Shown here: positions 50,452 to 59,458 of the stretch, one piece after another | How the letters are laid out: each line of letters starts with the position of its first letter | Numbering within the stretch: position 1 is the first letter of the stretch | Source of the DNA: Streptomyces sp. LaPpAH-108 | Lineage (GTDB): Bacteria > Actinomycetota > Actinomycetes > Streptomycetales > Streptomycetaceae | Assembly (NCBI RefSeq): GCF_000373625.1 | Contig: NZ_KB891993.1 | Coordinates: forward strand, 744,001 to 808,000 | DNA: 64,000 nucleotides | Reading direction: 5' to 3' | The notes under the pieces: generated by a model | The model's database searches: none | Seen by the model: the letters and a program-made list of their open reading frames with translations, nothing else | What the model was told of the DNA's origin: nothing | Position numbers and translations under genes: made by a program

Positions 50452-51842
50452 TGGCACATCACTTCGTGAACGTTCCGACCCGACTGTCGATGTGGCGGCG
50501 CGTACGGGAGTACGCGGTGCCGCTGTCCATGATCGAGACGGCCACCGCGCGGCGTGCGGTCGGTGACTGGGGTGGCGCCTGTGCGGCGGCCCGGGTCGAT
50601 GTCGCTCTCGATCTGCGCGCCGTGCGTGAGCGGTACGGCACGGAATTCACCGGTCTGCTGCGGGCGGATCTGCGGGGACTGGTGCCGGATCTGCTGCGCT
50701 GGCACATGCCCCGGATCGCCCCCGACGGGCGGCTGCGGCCCGGCCTCACCGTGACGCTCGCCCGCTATCCCGGGCCCGCCCCCGTGCATCTCGTCGTCCG
50801 GACGCCGCCCGCCTGGGCGGATGCCGGGCAGCGGATGACGCTGGGCCTGTGGGAGGGGCCGGGGAGCCGCTACGGCGGTCATCATCCGCATCCGCGTCCC
50901 GACCGGCGTTTCCGGCTCGATCTGCACCGGCGGCTGTGGGACGCCCGGGAGTGCGGCACGCTCGGGCGACCGCCCGGCCGGGCCGCGCCTCCCGAGGGGC
51001 TGGAGCTGCCCGCACCGTGGGCCGTCGGGGACTGGGCGGCCGAGGCGGAGGCGCTGCTGCGCGCCGAGGAGCGTGCTCGGGGGGCGTTCACCGTCCGGCT
51101 CGGGTCGCGTCGTCGTGTCGTCCTCGAACTCGTCGCGCCCGATGACAGTCATGCGCCGAGGGTCCGGCTCGTGCGGGAGGCGCTGCCCGCGCAGGAGGTC
51201 GCGGCGCTTCCGGTGCTGCCGGAGGCGGCGGCGCGGGTGCTGCCGGACCTGGAGCTGCTGCGGGCCGGACTGGTGACGCCGTCGCGCTTGCATCCGCTCG
51301 TCGGGGCCGCGTTGGCAGCGTACGGGACGGGGGCCTGCGTCGAGTCTCCTGCCGACCCGCACGATCCGCATCGGGTCGAGTGCCGGGGTGAGGTGCACCG
51401 GATCGCCCTGCGGGACGGTGTGCTGACCGCCGTCGACCACGATCCCGCCGAACTGCGCCGCGAGGAACTGCTGGTGGGGCTCGGCGGTCCGCCGCTGCCG
51501 TGTCTGCGGGCGATCGACGCCGTGCACCGCGGTCCCGAGGCGCTGCCCGCGATCCGGGAGCGGCTGCGGCACGGCGACACCGCCGGGGCACTGGCCGTGG
51601 TGGAGGGGCTGCTCGGTCCAGGGGCGCTGCTGCGCGACGGGCCGTTGCGGGACGAGCTGGAGTCGGCGGCGACCGGCCGGATCGAGCACGGCCTGTACCG
51701 CTCGGGGCTGGTCGCCGTGCACCCCGCCGCCGAGGCCGCCTGGGAGGCGGAGCGGCGCCCCCGCCTCGGCCGCCGCTCGCCCCTCCCCCTGCGCCTCAAG
51801 CGCGACAGGAAGCACCGGCCCCGAACCGGCCAGCGGTCCTGA
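50451..51842 (+). CDS. hypothetical protein encoded with MoxR/VWA pair
   Basis: 463 residues, ATG 50451 with AAGGTG upstream (a GTG at 50445 is an alternative). It begins MAHHFVNVPTRLSMWRRVREYAVPLSMIE. It has no signal peptide or membrane helix, and it is rich in Arg, Leu and Ala with DDSHAPRVRLVREALPAQEV and DGVLTAVDHDPAEL-type segments. I recognise no domain. It is the first gene of a transcript with a MoxR ATPase and a DUF2201/VWA protein (86-bp gap, then ATGA overlap). By analogy with MoxR-VWA ternary systems it would be the third, effector or adaptor, component. Confidence 0.8.
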   Translation: MAHHFVNVPTRLSMWRRVREYAVPLSMIETATARRAVGDWGGACAAARVDVALDLRAVRERYGTEFTGLLRADLRGLVPDLLRWHMPRIAPDGRLRPGLTVTLARYPGPAPVHLVVRTPPAWADAGQRMTLGLWEGPGSRYGGHHPHPRPDRRFRLDLHRRLWDARECGTLGRPPGRAAPPEGLELPAPWAVGDWAAEAEALLRAEERARGAFTVRLGSRRRVVLELVAPDDSHAPRVRLVREALPAQEVAALPVLPEAAARVLPDLELLRAGLVTPSRLHPLVGAALAAYGTGACVESPADPHDPHRVECRGEVHRIALRDGVLTAVDHDPAELRREELLVGLGGPPLPCLRAIDAVHRGPEALPAIRERLRHGDTAGALAVVEGLLGPGALLRDGPLRDELESAATGRIEHGLYRSGLVAVHPAAEAAWEAERRPRLGRRSPLPLRLKRDRKHRPRTGQRS

Positions 51843-51929
51843 CCGACTTCATCCGAAGTCCGCTCAACCATCCCCGTTTTCACCCCCCTTGGGACATGCC
51901 CGTCCCCCTGCCCATCTCAGGTGATGCCC

Positions 51930-53168
51930 ATGAACCCCAGCACGCCCCAACTCGTCCTCGCCCAGGACCTGTTGACCCTCCTGCGCACGACCACCACCGA
52001 GCCCCGCCCCGACGAGCAGCTCGAAGCGCTCGCGCTCGCCGTCGCGGCCGATCTGCCCGTCCTGCTGTGGGGCGAGCCCGGCATCGGCAAGACCGCCGCC
52101 CTGACCCAGCTCGCCGACACCCTCGAACTGCCCCTGACGACCGTGATCGCCAGCGTCCACGAGCCGTCCGACTTCTCCGGGCTGCCCGTCCTGGGCGAGG
52201 ACCCGGAGGTGCGCGGGGTGCCGATGGCGCCGCCGCAGTGGGCGGTCGAACTGGTGCGGGCCGGAAGGGGATTGCTGTTCCTCGACGAACTGTCCACCGC
52301 CACCCCGGCCGTGCAGGCCGCGCTGCTCCGGGTCGTCCTGGAGCGCAGGGTCGGCACGCTCCAACTCCCTTCGGGCGTACGGATCGTGGCCGCCGCCAAC
52401 CCCCGCGCGTCGGCGGCGGACGGCTGGGAGCTGAGCCCGCCGCTGGCCAACCGGTTCGTGCATCTGCACTGGACGCACGACCGCGAGGTGGTGGTGCGCG
52501 GGCTGGGCGGCGTCTGGCCCCACGCCGAACTTCCGCGCCTCGTACCGGAGTTGCTGCCGGATGCCGTCGCTCTCGCACGGCGCACCGTCACCAGCTTCCT
52601 GCATGCCCGCCCGACCCTGATCCACCGCCTGCCCACCACCGAAACCCGGCGCGGCGGCGCCTGGCCCTCGCCCCGCAGCTGGGAGGCCGCGCTGACCCTG
52701 CTGGCCTTCGGTACGGCGGCGTCCGTCTCCCGCGACGTGCTGGCGCTGCTCGTACGGGGCGCGGTCGGGGACGGTCCCGGGCTCGAACTCCTCGCCCACA
52801 TGGACCGGTTGGACCTCCCCGACCCGGAGACCCTGCTCGCCGACCCGGCCCGTGCCGAGCTTCCGGAGCGGGGCGATCTGCGGCAGGCGGCGCTGGAGGC
52901 GGTGGTCGCCGCCGTGGGGGCCCGGCCGGAACGGCCGCGCTGGGAGGCCGCCTGGGCGGTCCTGGTCCGGGCGCTGGAGACCGGCGCCCCCGACCTCCTG
53001 GTCGCTCCGGCTACGACCCTGGCCGCGCTCCGGCGCGACGACTGGGACGTACCGGACGCGGTGGAGCGGCTGGCCGGGGTGATCGGCCTCGCCCGAGGGG
53101 CCGACCGGTCGGTGGAGCGGGTGGCCGTGGCGGCGGGGGCGCGGAGCGCTGCGGGGGCACGCCGATGA
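51930..53168 (+). CDS. MoxR-type AAA+ ATPase
   Basis: 412 residues. Walker A is GEPGIGKTA (residues 48-56, K54), Walker B LLFLDEL (115-121, D119-E120), sensor 1 is in RIVAAANPRAS, and the arginine finger region is ELSPPLANRFVHL. MoxR ATPases are chaperones that load or unload metal or protein complexes together with a VWA partner. The partner, DUF2201, is encoded immediately downstream with an ATGA overlap. I start at the ATG at 51930 after AGGTGA; GTG 51921 and ATG 51924 are alternatives. Confidence 0.9.
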   Translation: MNPSTPQLVLAQDLLTLLRTTTTEPRPDEQLEALALAVAADLPVLLWGEPGIGKTAALTQLADTLELPLTTVIASVHEPSDFSGLPVLGEDPEVRGVPMAPPQWAVELVRAGRGLLFLDELSTATPAVQAALLRVVLERRVGTLQLPSGVRIVAAANPRASAADGWELSPPLANRFVHLHWTHDREVVVRGLGGVWPHAELPRLVPELLPDAVALARRTVTSFLHARPTLIHRLPTTETRRGGAWPSPRSWEAALTLLAFGTAASVSRDVLALLVRGAVGDGPGLELLAHMDRLDLPDPETLLADPARAELPERGDLRQAALEAVVAAVGARPERPRWEAAWAVLVRALETGAPDLLVAPATTLAALRRDDWDVPDAVERLAGVIGLARGADRSVERVAVAAGARSAAGARR

Positions 53169-54535
53169 CGGGGGCCGCGAAGAGCCCGAGGACCGGCACG
53201 AACGCCGCGTCCGCCGCCGCGAAGCGCCCCGTACCGCGCCCGATGCCCCCGCCACCCCGTCCCGTGAACCCCGTAAGCCCCACGAACCCCGCACCCCCCA
53301 CCGACCCCGCGCTCTCCCTCCCCCTGGACCTGCCCAAACTCCTCACCGCCCGCCTCCACGCGGTCAAGGTCCGCCCCTATCTCGCCGACGCCCTCTTCGC
53401 GCTGCATGTCGTGGCGGACCGCTCGGTGCCGACCATGGCGGTGGACCCGCACTGGCGCTGCTACGTCTCCCCCGCCTTCGTGGCGCGCACCCCCGTGGAG
53501 GAGCTGGCCGGGGTCTGGGTGCACGAGGTCTCCCATCTGCTCCGGGACCACCACGCCCGGGGTGAGCGGTACGCGCGGGAGCACGAGGCGCACGGCCCTG
53601 GCGAGCCGCTGCGGCGGAACATCGCCGCCGACTTCGAGATCAACGACGACATCTACGGCGAAGGGCTCCCGAAACCCGCCGGGGCCGTGCTCCCTGGACT
53701 GCTGGACCTGCCCGCCGATCTGCTGATGGAGGAGTATCTGCGCACGGCCTCGCTGTCCGGGCTCACCTCGGATCTGGCCTGGCTGGACTGCGGCAGCGGT
53801 GCCGACGGGCGGGTGCGGCCGTGGGATCTGGGGCCCGACGGGGCGTACGGGCTGAGCCGACAGCAGCGGGACGCGGTGCGGTTCCGGGTCGCGGAGGGGA
53901 TCAAGGGCAGGCCGGGCACCGCGCCGGACGGCTGGCGCCGGTGGGCGGACGAGGCGTTCCATCCGCCGCAGCCGTGGCGGCAGTTGCTGGGGGCGGCGGT
54001 CCGCTCGGCGGCCTCCGCGCCGGGCGTGGGCGAGAACCACACCTACCGGCGTCCCTCCCGCCGCTCGGCCAGTGTCCCCGGGGTGGTGCTGCCGAGTCTG
54101 CGCCGTACGCCGCCCCGGGTCTGCGTGGTGATCGACACCTCCGGGTCGGTGAGCGACACCGAGCTGGGCAGTGCGCTCCTCGAGGTGGCGGCGATCTCCC
54201 GCGCGGTGGGCGGCCGGCGCGACCTGGTCTCGGTGATCTCCTGCGACGCGGCGGCCGGGATCGCCGTACCGCTCTGCCGTGCCGAGAGCATCGAGCTGAT
54301 GGGCGGTGGCGGTACGGATCTGCGGTCCGGGTTCGCCCGGGCGCTGCGCGCGCGACCGCGCCCGGACGTGATCGTGGCCCTGACCGACGGCCAGACTCCC
54401 TGGCCGTCGGCCCCGCCGCCGTGCCGTACCGTCGTCGGCCTGTTCCCGCGCCCGCCCCGGGCGCAGGACGAGAAGGACCCCGACTACGTCCCGGAGGGGC
54501 CGCCCGCGTGGGCCCGGGTGGTCACCATCGGATGA
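53165..54535 (+). CDS. DUF2201 protein: metallopeptidase-like plus VWA-like domain
   Basis: 456 residues. A Pro-rich disordered N-terminus (1-50) is followed by the metallopeptidase-like domain with H120-E-V-S-H124, then EINDDIYGEGL as the probable third-ligand region. A VWA-like domain at the end has D324-T-S-G-S (MIDAS) and further motifs GGGGTDLRSGF and ALTDGQTPW. The VWA part would bind the MoxR ATPase through a metal ion. Whether the HEVSH site cuts protein is unproven for this family. A 24-bp gap separates it from the convergent GH32 gene. Confidence 0.88.
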   Translation: MTGAAKSPRTGTNAASAAAKRPVPRPMPPPPRPVNPVSPTNPAPPTDPALSLPLDLPKLLTARLHAVKVRPYLADALFALHVVADRSVPTMAVDPHWRCYVSPAFVARTPVEELAGVWVHEVSHLLRDHHARGERYAREHEAHGPGEPLRRNIAADFEINDDIYGEGLPKPAGAVLPGLLDLPADLLMEEYLRTASLSGLTSDLAWLDCGSGADGRVRPWDLGPDGAYGLSRQQRDAVRFRVAEGIKGRPGTAPDGWRRWADEAFHPPQPWRQLLGAAVRSAASAPGVGENHTYRRPSRRSASVPGVVLPSLRRTPPRVCVVIDTSGSVSDTELGSALLEVAAISRAVGGRRDLVSVISCDAAAGIAVPLCRAESIELMGGGGTDLRSGFARALRARPRPDVIVALTDGQTPWPSAPPPCRTVVGLFPRPPRAQDEKDPDYVPEGPPAWARVVTIG

Positions 54536-54559
54536 CGGTGACCGGGCCTCGGTGACGGC

Positions 54560-56974
54560 TCAGCCGACCGTCAGGTTCTGCGCGACCGTGTTCCCGGCGA
54601 AGCCGTTCACCCCGAACAGCCCACTGGCGTACGTCGAGTCGGTCGCGTCGATGACCGGATCGGTGCCGTTGCCGAGCCAGACACGGATGCGGGCGCCGTT
54701 CGTCTGCACCTTGAGGTGATAGGTGCGGCCCTCGACGACGGTGGTCTTGTACGTGGCGATGTCCTTGCCGGGGCGCCAGAGTTTGACGACGCCGCTGGTG
54801 TCGATGTTCGCGGTGTACCCGGCGCCGGACGCGTCCGCGCGGAAAGTGAGCCCGGTGGCGGTGCCGTTGGTGACGGACAGGTCGCCCTGGTAGGTGAAGT
54901 CGGTGCCGGTGCGGTCGCTGAGGTAGAAGCCGTCCTGGGCGGTGCGGCCGTGCAGCCCGTCGGGGCCGGTCGTCCAGGTGCCGCCGCGCGGTGTCCACCG
55001 TCCGGCGGGGAAGGAACTGAAGCCGCCCGTGCCGGTGTTGAGGTTCTGCACGGTGGCGGTGCCGCTGTAGACGTTCGCGCCGAACACCCCGCTGGCGTAC
55101 GTCCCGTCGGTCGCGTCGATGACGGGGTCGGAGCCGTTGTCGAGCCAGACGCGGATGCGGTCGCCGTTCGTCTGCACCTTCAGATGGTGGGTGCTCCCGG
55201 CCGCGATGGGCGTGGCGTACGTCGCGATGTCCCGGCCGGGGCGCCAGAGTTTGACCACTCCGCTGGTGTCGATGTTCGCCGTGTACCCGGCGCCGGAGGC
55301 GTCCGCGCGGAAGGTGAGGCCGCCCGCCCGGGCGGAGTCGAGGCTGATGTCGCCCTGGTAGACCGCGTCCCCCGCGCTGGTGGCGCTGAGGTAGAAGGCG
55401 TCGCCGGAGGCGGAGGCCCGCTTGCCGCCGCCGACGTCGCTCCAGGTGCCGCCGGAGGCGTGCCAGGGGCCCTTGAGGTTGCTCAGGAGGGTGGACTGGC
55501 CGGTGCCCCAACTGGTGTTGAGGCGGGTGAAGGTCGCGCTGTCCAGGGTGACCTTGCCGTCGAGCGCGAAGAGTCCGATGCCCTGGCTGTCGGCGCCGGA
55601 GTCGAAGTAGGCGTTGTCGGACAGGGAGTAGAGACCGCCGTCGGCGAACAGCTCCAACTGGCCCCGGTCCACGAGGAGTCGCAGGGTGACCTTGCCGTTC
55701 CGCGGCTTGAGCGGCTTGCCCTGGAGCGTCTGGGCCTTGAGGTCGTAGACGACCCGGCGGTCGGCGGAGCCGTCCGAGCGCAGATGCAGATCGAAGCCGA
55801 ACCGGGAGGCGGTGGCGCCCTTGACGTCGAACTGCGCGGTCAGTTCGTAGGTGTCGGCCTTGATGCCGTCGAGCAGGTTGCCGGACCTGGCGGTGTCGAT
55901 CGTCCGGTTCTTCCAACTGCGGCTGTCCGAGGCGAGGGTGGACAGTTCGGTGACCGGGGTGCGGGTGATGCGGGGTCCGTCGGGGGTGGTCACCAGGGCC
56001 AGGGTCGCGGGGAAGGTCGCGTTGCCGGTCCAGGTGCTGCCGTAGTTGCCGCCCTGCCAGGCCATCTGCACGGTACGGCCGTCGGGGGTGTTGGTGAAGG
56101 TCTCCGCGGCGTAGAAGCTGCCGCCCGCGTAGGTGGTGCCGAGGTCCATCTGCTGGGGCTGGGTCCAGTCGGTGCTGAAGGTCTTGCCGTCGAAGGAGCC
56201 GACGACGTACTGGCTGGAGGCGGAGGTGAGGATCCACTTCTGCTGGCCGGACTTGCCGTCCAGGTTCAGCGGGTACATGTCCGGGCACTCGAAGAGCCAG
56301 GGCGCGCTGAAGCGGCTGGCGAACGTCCAGTCCAGGAGGTTGGGCGACGTGTAGATGTTCACGCCGTTGCCGCCCTGCGAGGACCACACCACCATGGCCC
56401 AGCGGTGCCGGGCCGCGTCCCAGAACACCTTGGGGTCACGGCTCTCGTCCGGGATGTCGATGACCTTGCGGCCCTTGTCGTAGGACTGGAAGCTGCGCCC
56501 GTCGTCGTTGCTGTAGAAGACGCTGACGCCGTTGGTGTTGGAGAAGACCACAATCGGGTCCAGTGAACCTGTCTTCAGGCCCGAGGTGTTGTCCTTGTCG
56601 ACGACACCGCCGCCGGAGAAGAGCGTGCCGGGGTGGACGCCCGGCTCCAGCGCGATCGGCTTCTGGGTCCAGTGGACCAGGTCGGGGCTGGTGGCGTGGC
56701 CCCAGTGCATGGTGTCCCAGGCCAGGCCGTGCGGGTTGTGCTGGTAGAAGAAGTGGTAGAGCCCGTTGGCGTAGACGAGGCCGTTGGGGTCGTTCATCCA
56801 GCCGGACTGCGAGCTGAAGTGGAACTGGCCCCGGTACGGCTCGCTGTAGGTGGTCGGCGGGTACGGGAACTCCGGGTAGTCCTGCACCGTCCCGGCTGCC
56901 GCGGGTGTGCCCGGCAGCATCGCCGCCAGGAGCGCGATCAGGGAGACGAGCAGGGCTGCGGCTCTTCGACGCAC
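54560..56974 (-). CDS. secreted GH32 levanase/inulinase with duplicated C-terminal domain
   Basis: 804 residues with a Sec signal peptide (LLVSLIALLAAMLPGTPAAAG). GH32 catalytic motifs are complete: the nucleophile in WMNDPNGLVY, the transition-state Asp in ESRDPKVFW, and the acid/base Glu in LFECPDMYPL. A beta-sandwich follows at about 350-500. Two copies of a roughly 140-residue module (about 514-655 and 665-804) end the protein and share GLTFRADASGAGYTANI and later KLWRPG almost unchanged. They are likely sugar-binding laminin-G-like folds. It would hydrolyse fructans. The upstream palindrome suggests LacI-type control. Confidence 0.92.
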   Translation of the reverse strand: MRRRAAALLVSLIALLAAMLPGTPAAAGTVQDYPEFPYPPTTYSEPYRGQFHFSSQSGWMNDPNGLVYANGLYHFFYQHNPHGLAWDTMHWGHATSPDLVHWTQKPIALEPGVHPGTLFSGGGVVDKDNTSGLKTGSLDPIVVFSNTNGVSVFYSNDDGRSFQSYDKGRKVIDIPDESRDPKVFWDAARHRWAMVVWSSQGGNGVNIYTSPNLLDWTFASRFSAPWLFECPDMYPLNLDGKSGQQKWILTSASSQYVVGSFDGKTFSTDWTQPQQMDLGTTYAGGSFYAAETFTNTPDGRTVQMAWQGGNYGSTWTGNATFPATLALVTTPDGPRITRTPVTELSTLASDSRSWKNRTIDTARSGNLLDGIKADTYELTAQFDVKGATASRFGFDLHLRSDGSADRRVVYDLKAQTLQGKPLKPRNGKVTLRLLVDRGQLELFADGGLYSLSDNAYFDSGADSQGIGLFALDGKVTLDSATFTRLNTSWGTGQSTLLSNLKGPWHASGGTWSDVGGGKRASASGDAFYLSATSAGDAVYQGDISLDSARAGGLTFRADASGAGYTANIDTSGVVKLWRPGRDIATYATPIAAGSTHHLKVQTNGDRIRVWLDNGSDPVIDATDGTYASGVFGANVYSGTATVQNLNTGTGGFSSFPAGRWTPRGGTWTTGPDGLHGRTAQDGFYLSDRTGTDFTYQGDLSVTNGTATGLTFRADASGAGYTANIDTSGVVKLWRPGKDIATYKTTVVEGRTYHLKVQTNGARIRVWLGNGTDPVIDATDSTYASGLFGVNGFAGNTVAQNLTVG
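54745..55325. repeat. internal DNA duplication in the GH32 gene
   Basis: The segment about 54767-54852 and the segment about 55233-55320 are nearly identical at the DNA level, differing in only a few bases, while the surrounding module sequences have diverged. This indicates recent duplication or gene conversion between the two modules. Confidence 0.7.
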
Positions 56975-56996
56975 GGGAAACCACCCTCACCTGGGG

Positions 56997-57020
56997 ACAT
57001 GTGCATGTCATCGTTGACAT
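56997..57020. promoter_or_regulatory. palindromic operator upstream of the GH32 gene
   Basis: ATGTCA-TCGT-TGACAT at 57005-57020 is a perfect inverted repeat, overlapped by ACATGTGCATGT at 56997-57008. The pair lies 23 to 46 bases before the GH32 start. The geometry fits a LacI-family repressor; no such gene is in the window. Confidence 0.5.
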
Positions 57021-57092
57021 CGTTATCGGCGCGCGGTCGATCAGATGATGGGGCCACGGGGTCAACTCGTCAACGGACAGGGCGAGTTCGGT

Positions 57093-57557
57093 TCAGCCGA
57101 CCCTCCAGGCACCGTCCCGCATGAGGACCCTGCCCCGCAGCTCGGACACCCCTCGCCAGGCCAGCACGGTGCCCAACTCGACGCGCACATAGGCGAACGG
57201 CCCTTCCTCGCTCCGGGGATCCCACCCGAACTTCCCGGCGAACCCGTCCGCCGCCTCCCCGGGCACCTCGTCGTCCGGGAAACACCGCGCCTCGCCGCGC
57301 AGCAGAACGACGTCGAAGCTGTCCGGCAGCGCCAACTGCACGCGTGGCTCCGCACGGAGGTTGCGCACGGTCGCGGAGTCCCCGCTCGTGCACATCCACA
57401 GGGCCCGGCCGTCCCACCAGAACCACAACGGCACTTGGTGCGGGCCGTGTTCGGGGTGAGCGGTCGACACCCACACGTCCCGCTCCTCGGTGAGCCGTCT
57501 GATCGTGTCGTTCCGTCGCCGCGCCGTGTCCCGGCGGCTGGTGTTCGTGGTCTGCAT
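57093..57557 (-). CDS. PPOX-class flavin/F420-dependent pyridoxamine oxidase-like protein
   Basis: 154 residues. HQVPLWFWWDGRALWMCTSGDSATVRNL is the split-barrel segment of PPOX-class proteins, and PRVQLALPDSFDVVLLRGEA its second half. Actinobacterial members often use F420 or FMN; the substrate is unknown. TAGGTT at 57570-57565 lies seven bases before the ATG at 57557 with no Shine-Dalgarno, a leaderless arrangement; an in-frame TTG at 57566 falls inside the -10 and is rejected. Confidence 0.82.
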   Translation of the reverse strand: MQTTNTSRRDTARRRNDTIRRLTEERDVWVSTAHPEHGPHQVPLWFWWDGRALWMCTSGDSATVRNLRAEPRVQLALPDSFDVVLLRGEARCFPDDEVPGEAADGFAGKFGWDPRSEEGPFAYVRVELGTVLAWRGVSELRGRVLMRDGAWRVG

Positions 57558-57653
57558 GCCGATCAACCTAGCCAGCGGTGGGGGCGTGCGCCTGAGGCAT
57601 TGGGCCTACGACCTGCGACCGAAGGCTGGGCCGAGGTGGCGGGTTCAGGGCGC

Positions 57654-58487
57654 TCAGGGTGCGGTGAAGAGGGCGGGGAAGCGGGGCGCGAGCCAGGGCT
57701 TGCGGCCCCAGGCGAGCACGCCGCCACGCGCCATGGCCTGCCAGGGGCCCAGGCGGCCCAGTGCGATGAGGAGGAAGGTGACCGGCTCGGTGAGGAGGGT
57801 GCAGTCGGACCGCTCCGGCGGCCCGGGCAGCACCTCGACCGTGCCGTCGGCGAAGGTGACGCCGAACGCCTCGCCGCCCCGGACGCGCAGGGTGTAGCGG
57901 GCCGTCACCCCGGCGGCGGCATTCGCGTCGGCGACGCGCGGCATCGCCGTCTTGAGGAACGGCAGGCACAGGGCGACCCGCGTCCGGTCGATCATGTGCG
58001 GGCGGCGCAGGGCGCGGGCGAGGTCGTAGCCGTGGCCGAGCATGTGGGTCAGCAGGTAGGAGGCGAGGACGGCCTGGTTCATGGGCCCGAGCGGGGTCAG
58101 GAGCGTCCGGCCGGCGGTCCCGTCCGGCGCCCCGCGCTCCACCGCGTCCAGGAACGCCTCGGCCCGCTCCACGATCATCGTGGCCAGCGGCTCCGCCCCG
58201 CGCTCGGGGAACTCGGCCAGGCTCCGCGCGTTGGCCGCCGCGAGGCTCTGCGGGGTGCCGTCCCCGTAGCGCCGTTCCTGCCCGGACGCGAGGTCGGCCA
58301 TCAGCCCGTTGGCCAGCGCGAGGTGCGCGGCCGTCTCCCCGACGGTCCACTCCAGGCCCGGCACCGGCCCGGCCATGTCCGTCGCGCCGTCCAGGAGCGC
58401 GGCGATGTCCCCGGCGGTCTCCCGTATCGCCCGCCCGAGCCCTTCCGGCAGGGCGCCCCCGGTGCCCGTCTCCGCTTCCCGCTCCAC
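57654..58487 (-). CDS. maleylpyruvate isomerase family mycothiol-dependent enzyme
   Basis: 277 residues with the DinB-like MDMPI N-terminal domain (EWTVGETAAHLALANGLMAD, with the metal His, and LTHMLGHGYDLARALRR with the second His pair) and the C-terminal SCP2-like domain (PERSDCTLLTEPVTFLLIALG). Relatives use mycothiol as cofactor or thiol substrate. The GTG at 58487 has GGAGA nine bases upstream. The substrate is unknown. It is between two short regulatory and redox genes without a clear operon. Confidence 0.83.
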   Translation of the reverse strand: MEREAETGTGGALPEGLGRAIRETAGDIAALLDGATDMAGPVPGLEWTVGETAAHLALANGLMADLASGQERRYGDGTPQSLAAANARSLAEFPERGAEPLATMIVERAEAFLDAVERGAPDGTAGRTLLTPLGPMNQAVLASYLLTHMLGHGYDLARALRRPHMIDRTRVALCLPFLKTAMPRVADANAAAGVTARYTLRVRGGEAFGVTFADGTVEVLPGPPERSDCTLLTEPVTFLLIALGRLGPWQAMARGGVLAWGRKPWLAPRFPALFTAP

Positions 58488-58609
58488 GCCGTCCGCTCTC
58501 CTCGTCGCTCCGTGATCACGCCCTCGTAGCGCGGTACAGAACCAGACGGCACCGGGCCGGGACAAGGGCGCGGGGCGGTGAGGTGGTCCGGCGTGGTCGG
58601 CGGTACGGC

Positions 58610-59458
58610 TCAGACCGCCCGCAGGGCGCCGGGGCGGCGGCCGGTGAGCCGGTCGAGTGCGGCGGCGCTCGCTTCGTCGGCCGGCAGATGGACGACGAGC
58701 TGCTGGTCGTCGTCGGCGGTCAGGCCGAGCGTTTCGTACCACAGCCGCAGCTCCCCCGCCTTGGGGTGGACCATGCGCACCACGCCGTTCGCCCGGGGCA
58801 GCCCCGGCAGGGTCCGCAGCCGGGCGGCGAAGGGTTCCCCGGCGGACACCGTCAACTCGTCCATCAGGGCGCCGACATGGACATCGCTCTGCCCAGGACC
58901 CTGCTTGAGGGCCGCGACCTGTTCGTCGGCGACCGTGTCCCAGTCGGGGTAGACCGTGCGGGCCCGTGGGTCGGTGAAGACGAAGCGGGCGAGGCTGGGC
59001 CGCACGCCGTCCAGCAGGCCGAGCGGTCCGGCCAGCCGCCGGTAGCCGTCCGTGTGGGCCAGGATCTCGCTCAGCCGGTTCACCAGGACGGCGGGCGTCG
59101 GTTCCAGCCGGTCGAGGAGCGCCCGCATCGTGGGCCGGACCGCCCGGTTCGGTCCCGCCGCACCCCGGCAGCTGAAGCCGGGGTCGGCGCCCTTGGCGAG
59201 CCGGTGCAGATGGACCCGCTCACCGGGGGCGAGCAGCAGCGCGTCCGCCAGGGCCGCCAGCACCTGCACCGAGGGCCTGCGGTCACGCCCCTGCTCCAGC
59301 CTGGTGACGTACTCGACGCTCACTCCGGCGAGCGTGGCGAGTTCCGCGCGGCGCAGTCCCGGCGTACGGCGACGCGGCCCGGCGGGCAGTCCCACCTGGG
59401 CCGGGGCGACGGCCTCCCGGCGCAGGCGCAGGAAGAGGCCCAGCTCGTTGTCGCTCAT
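58610..59458 (-). CDS. XRE-family regulator with MmyB-like ligand domain
   Basis: 282 residues: HTH at about residues 28-85 (RRTPGLRRAELATLAGVSVEYVTRLEQG), then the MmyB-like domain about 105-280 (VRPTMRALLDRLEPTPAVLVNR and AGELRLWYETLGLTADDDQ), a fold that binds hydrophobic ligands. TACGTT six bases before the ATG at 59458 suggests a leaderless message. The adjacent, divergent FMN reductase gene is the natural target, a pairing common in Streptomyces. Confidence 0.86.
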   Translation of the reverse strand: MSDNELGLFLRLRREAVAPAQVGLPAGPRRRTPGLRRAELATLAGVSVEYVTRLEQGRDRRPSVQVLAALADALLLAPGERVHLHRLAKGADPGFSCRGAAGPNRAVRPTMRALLDRLEPTPAVLVNRLSEILAHTDGYRRLAGPLGLLDGVRPSLARFVFTDPRARTVYPDWDTVADEQVAALKQGPGQSDVHVGALMDELTVSAGEPFAARLRTLPGLPRANGVVRMVHPKAGELRLWYETLGLTADDDQQLVVHLPADEASAAALDRLTGRRPGALRAV

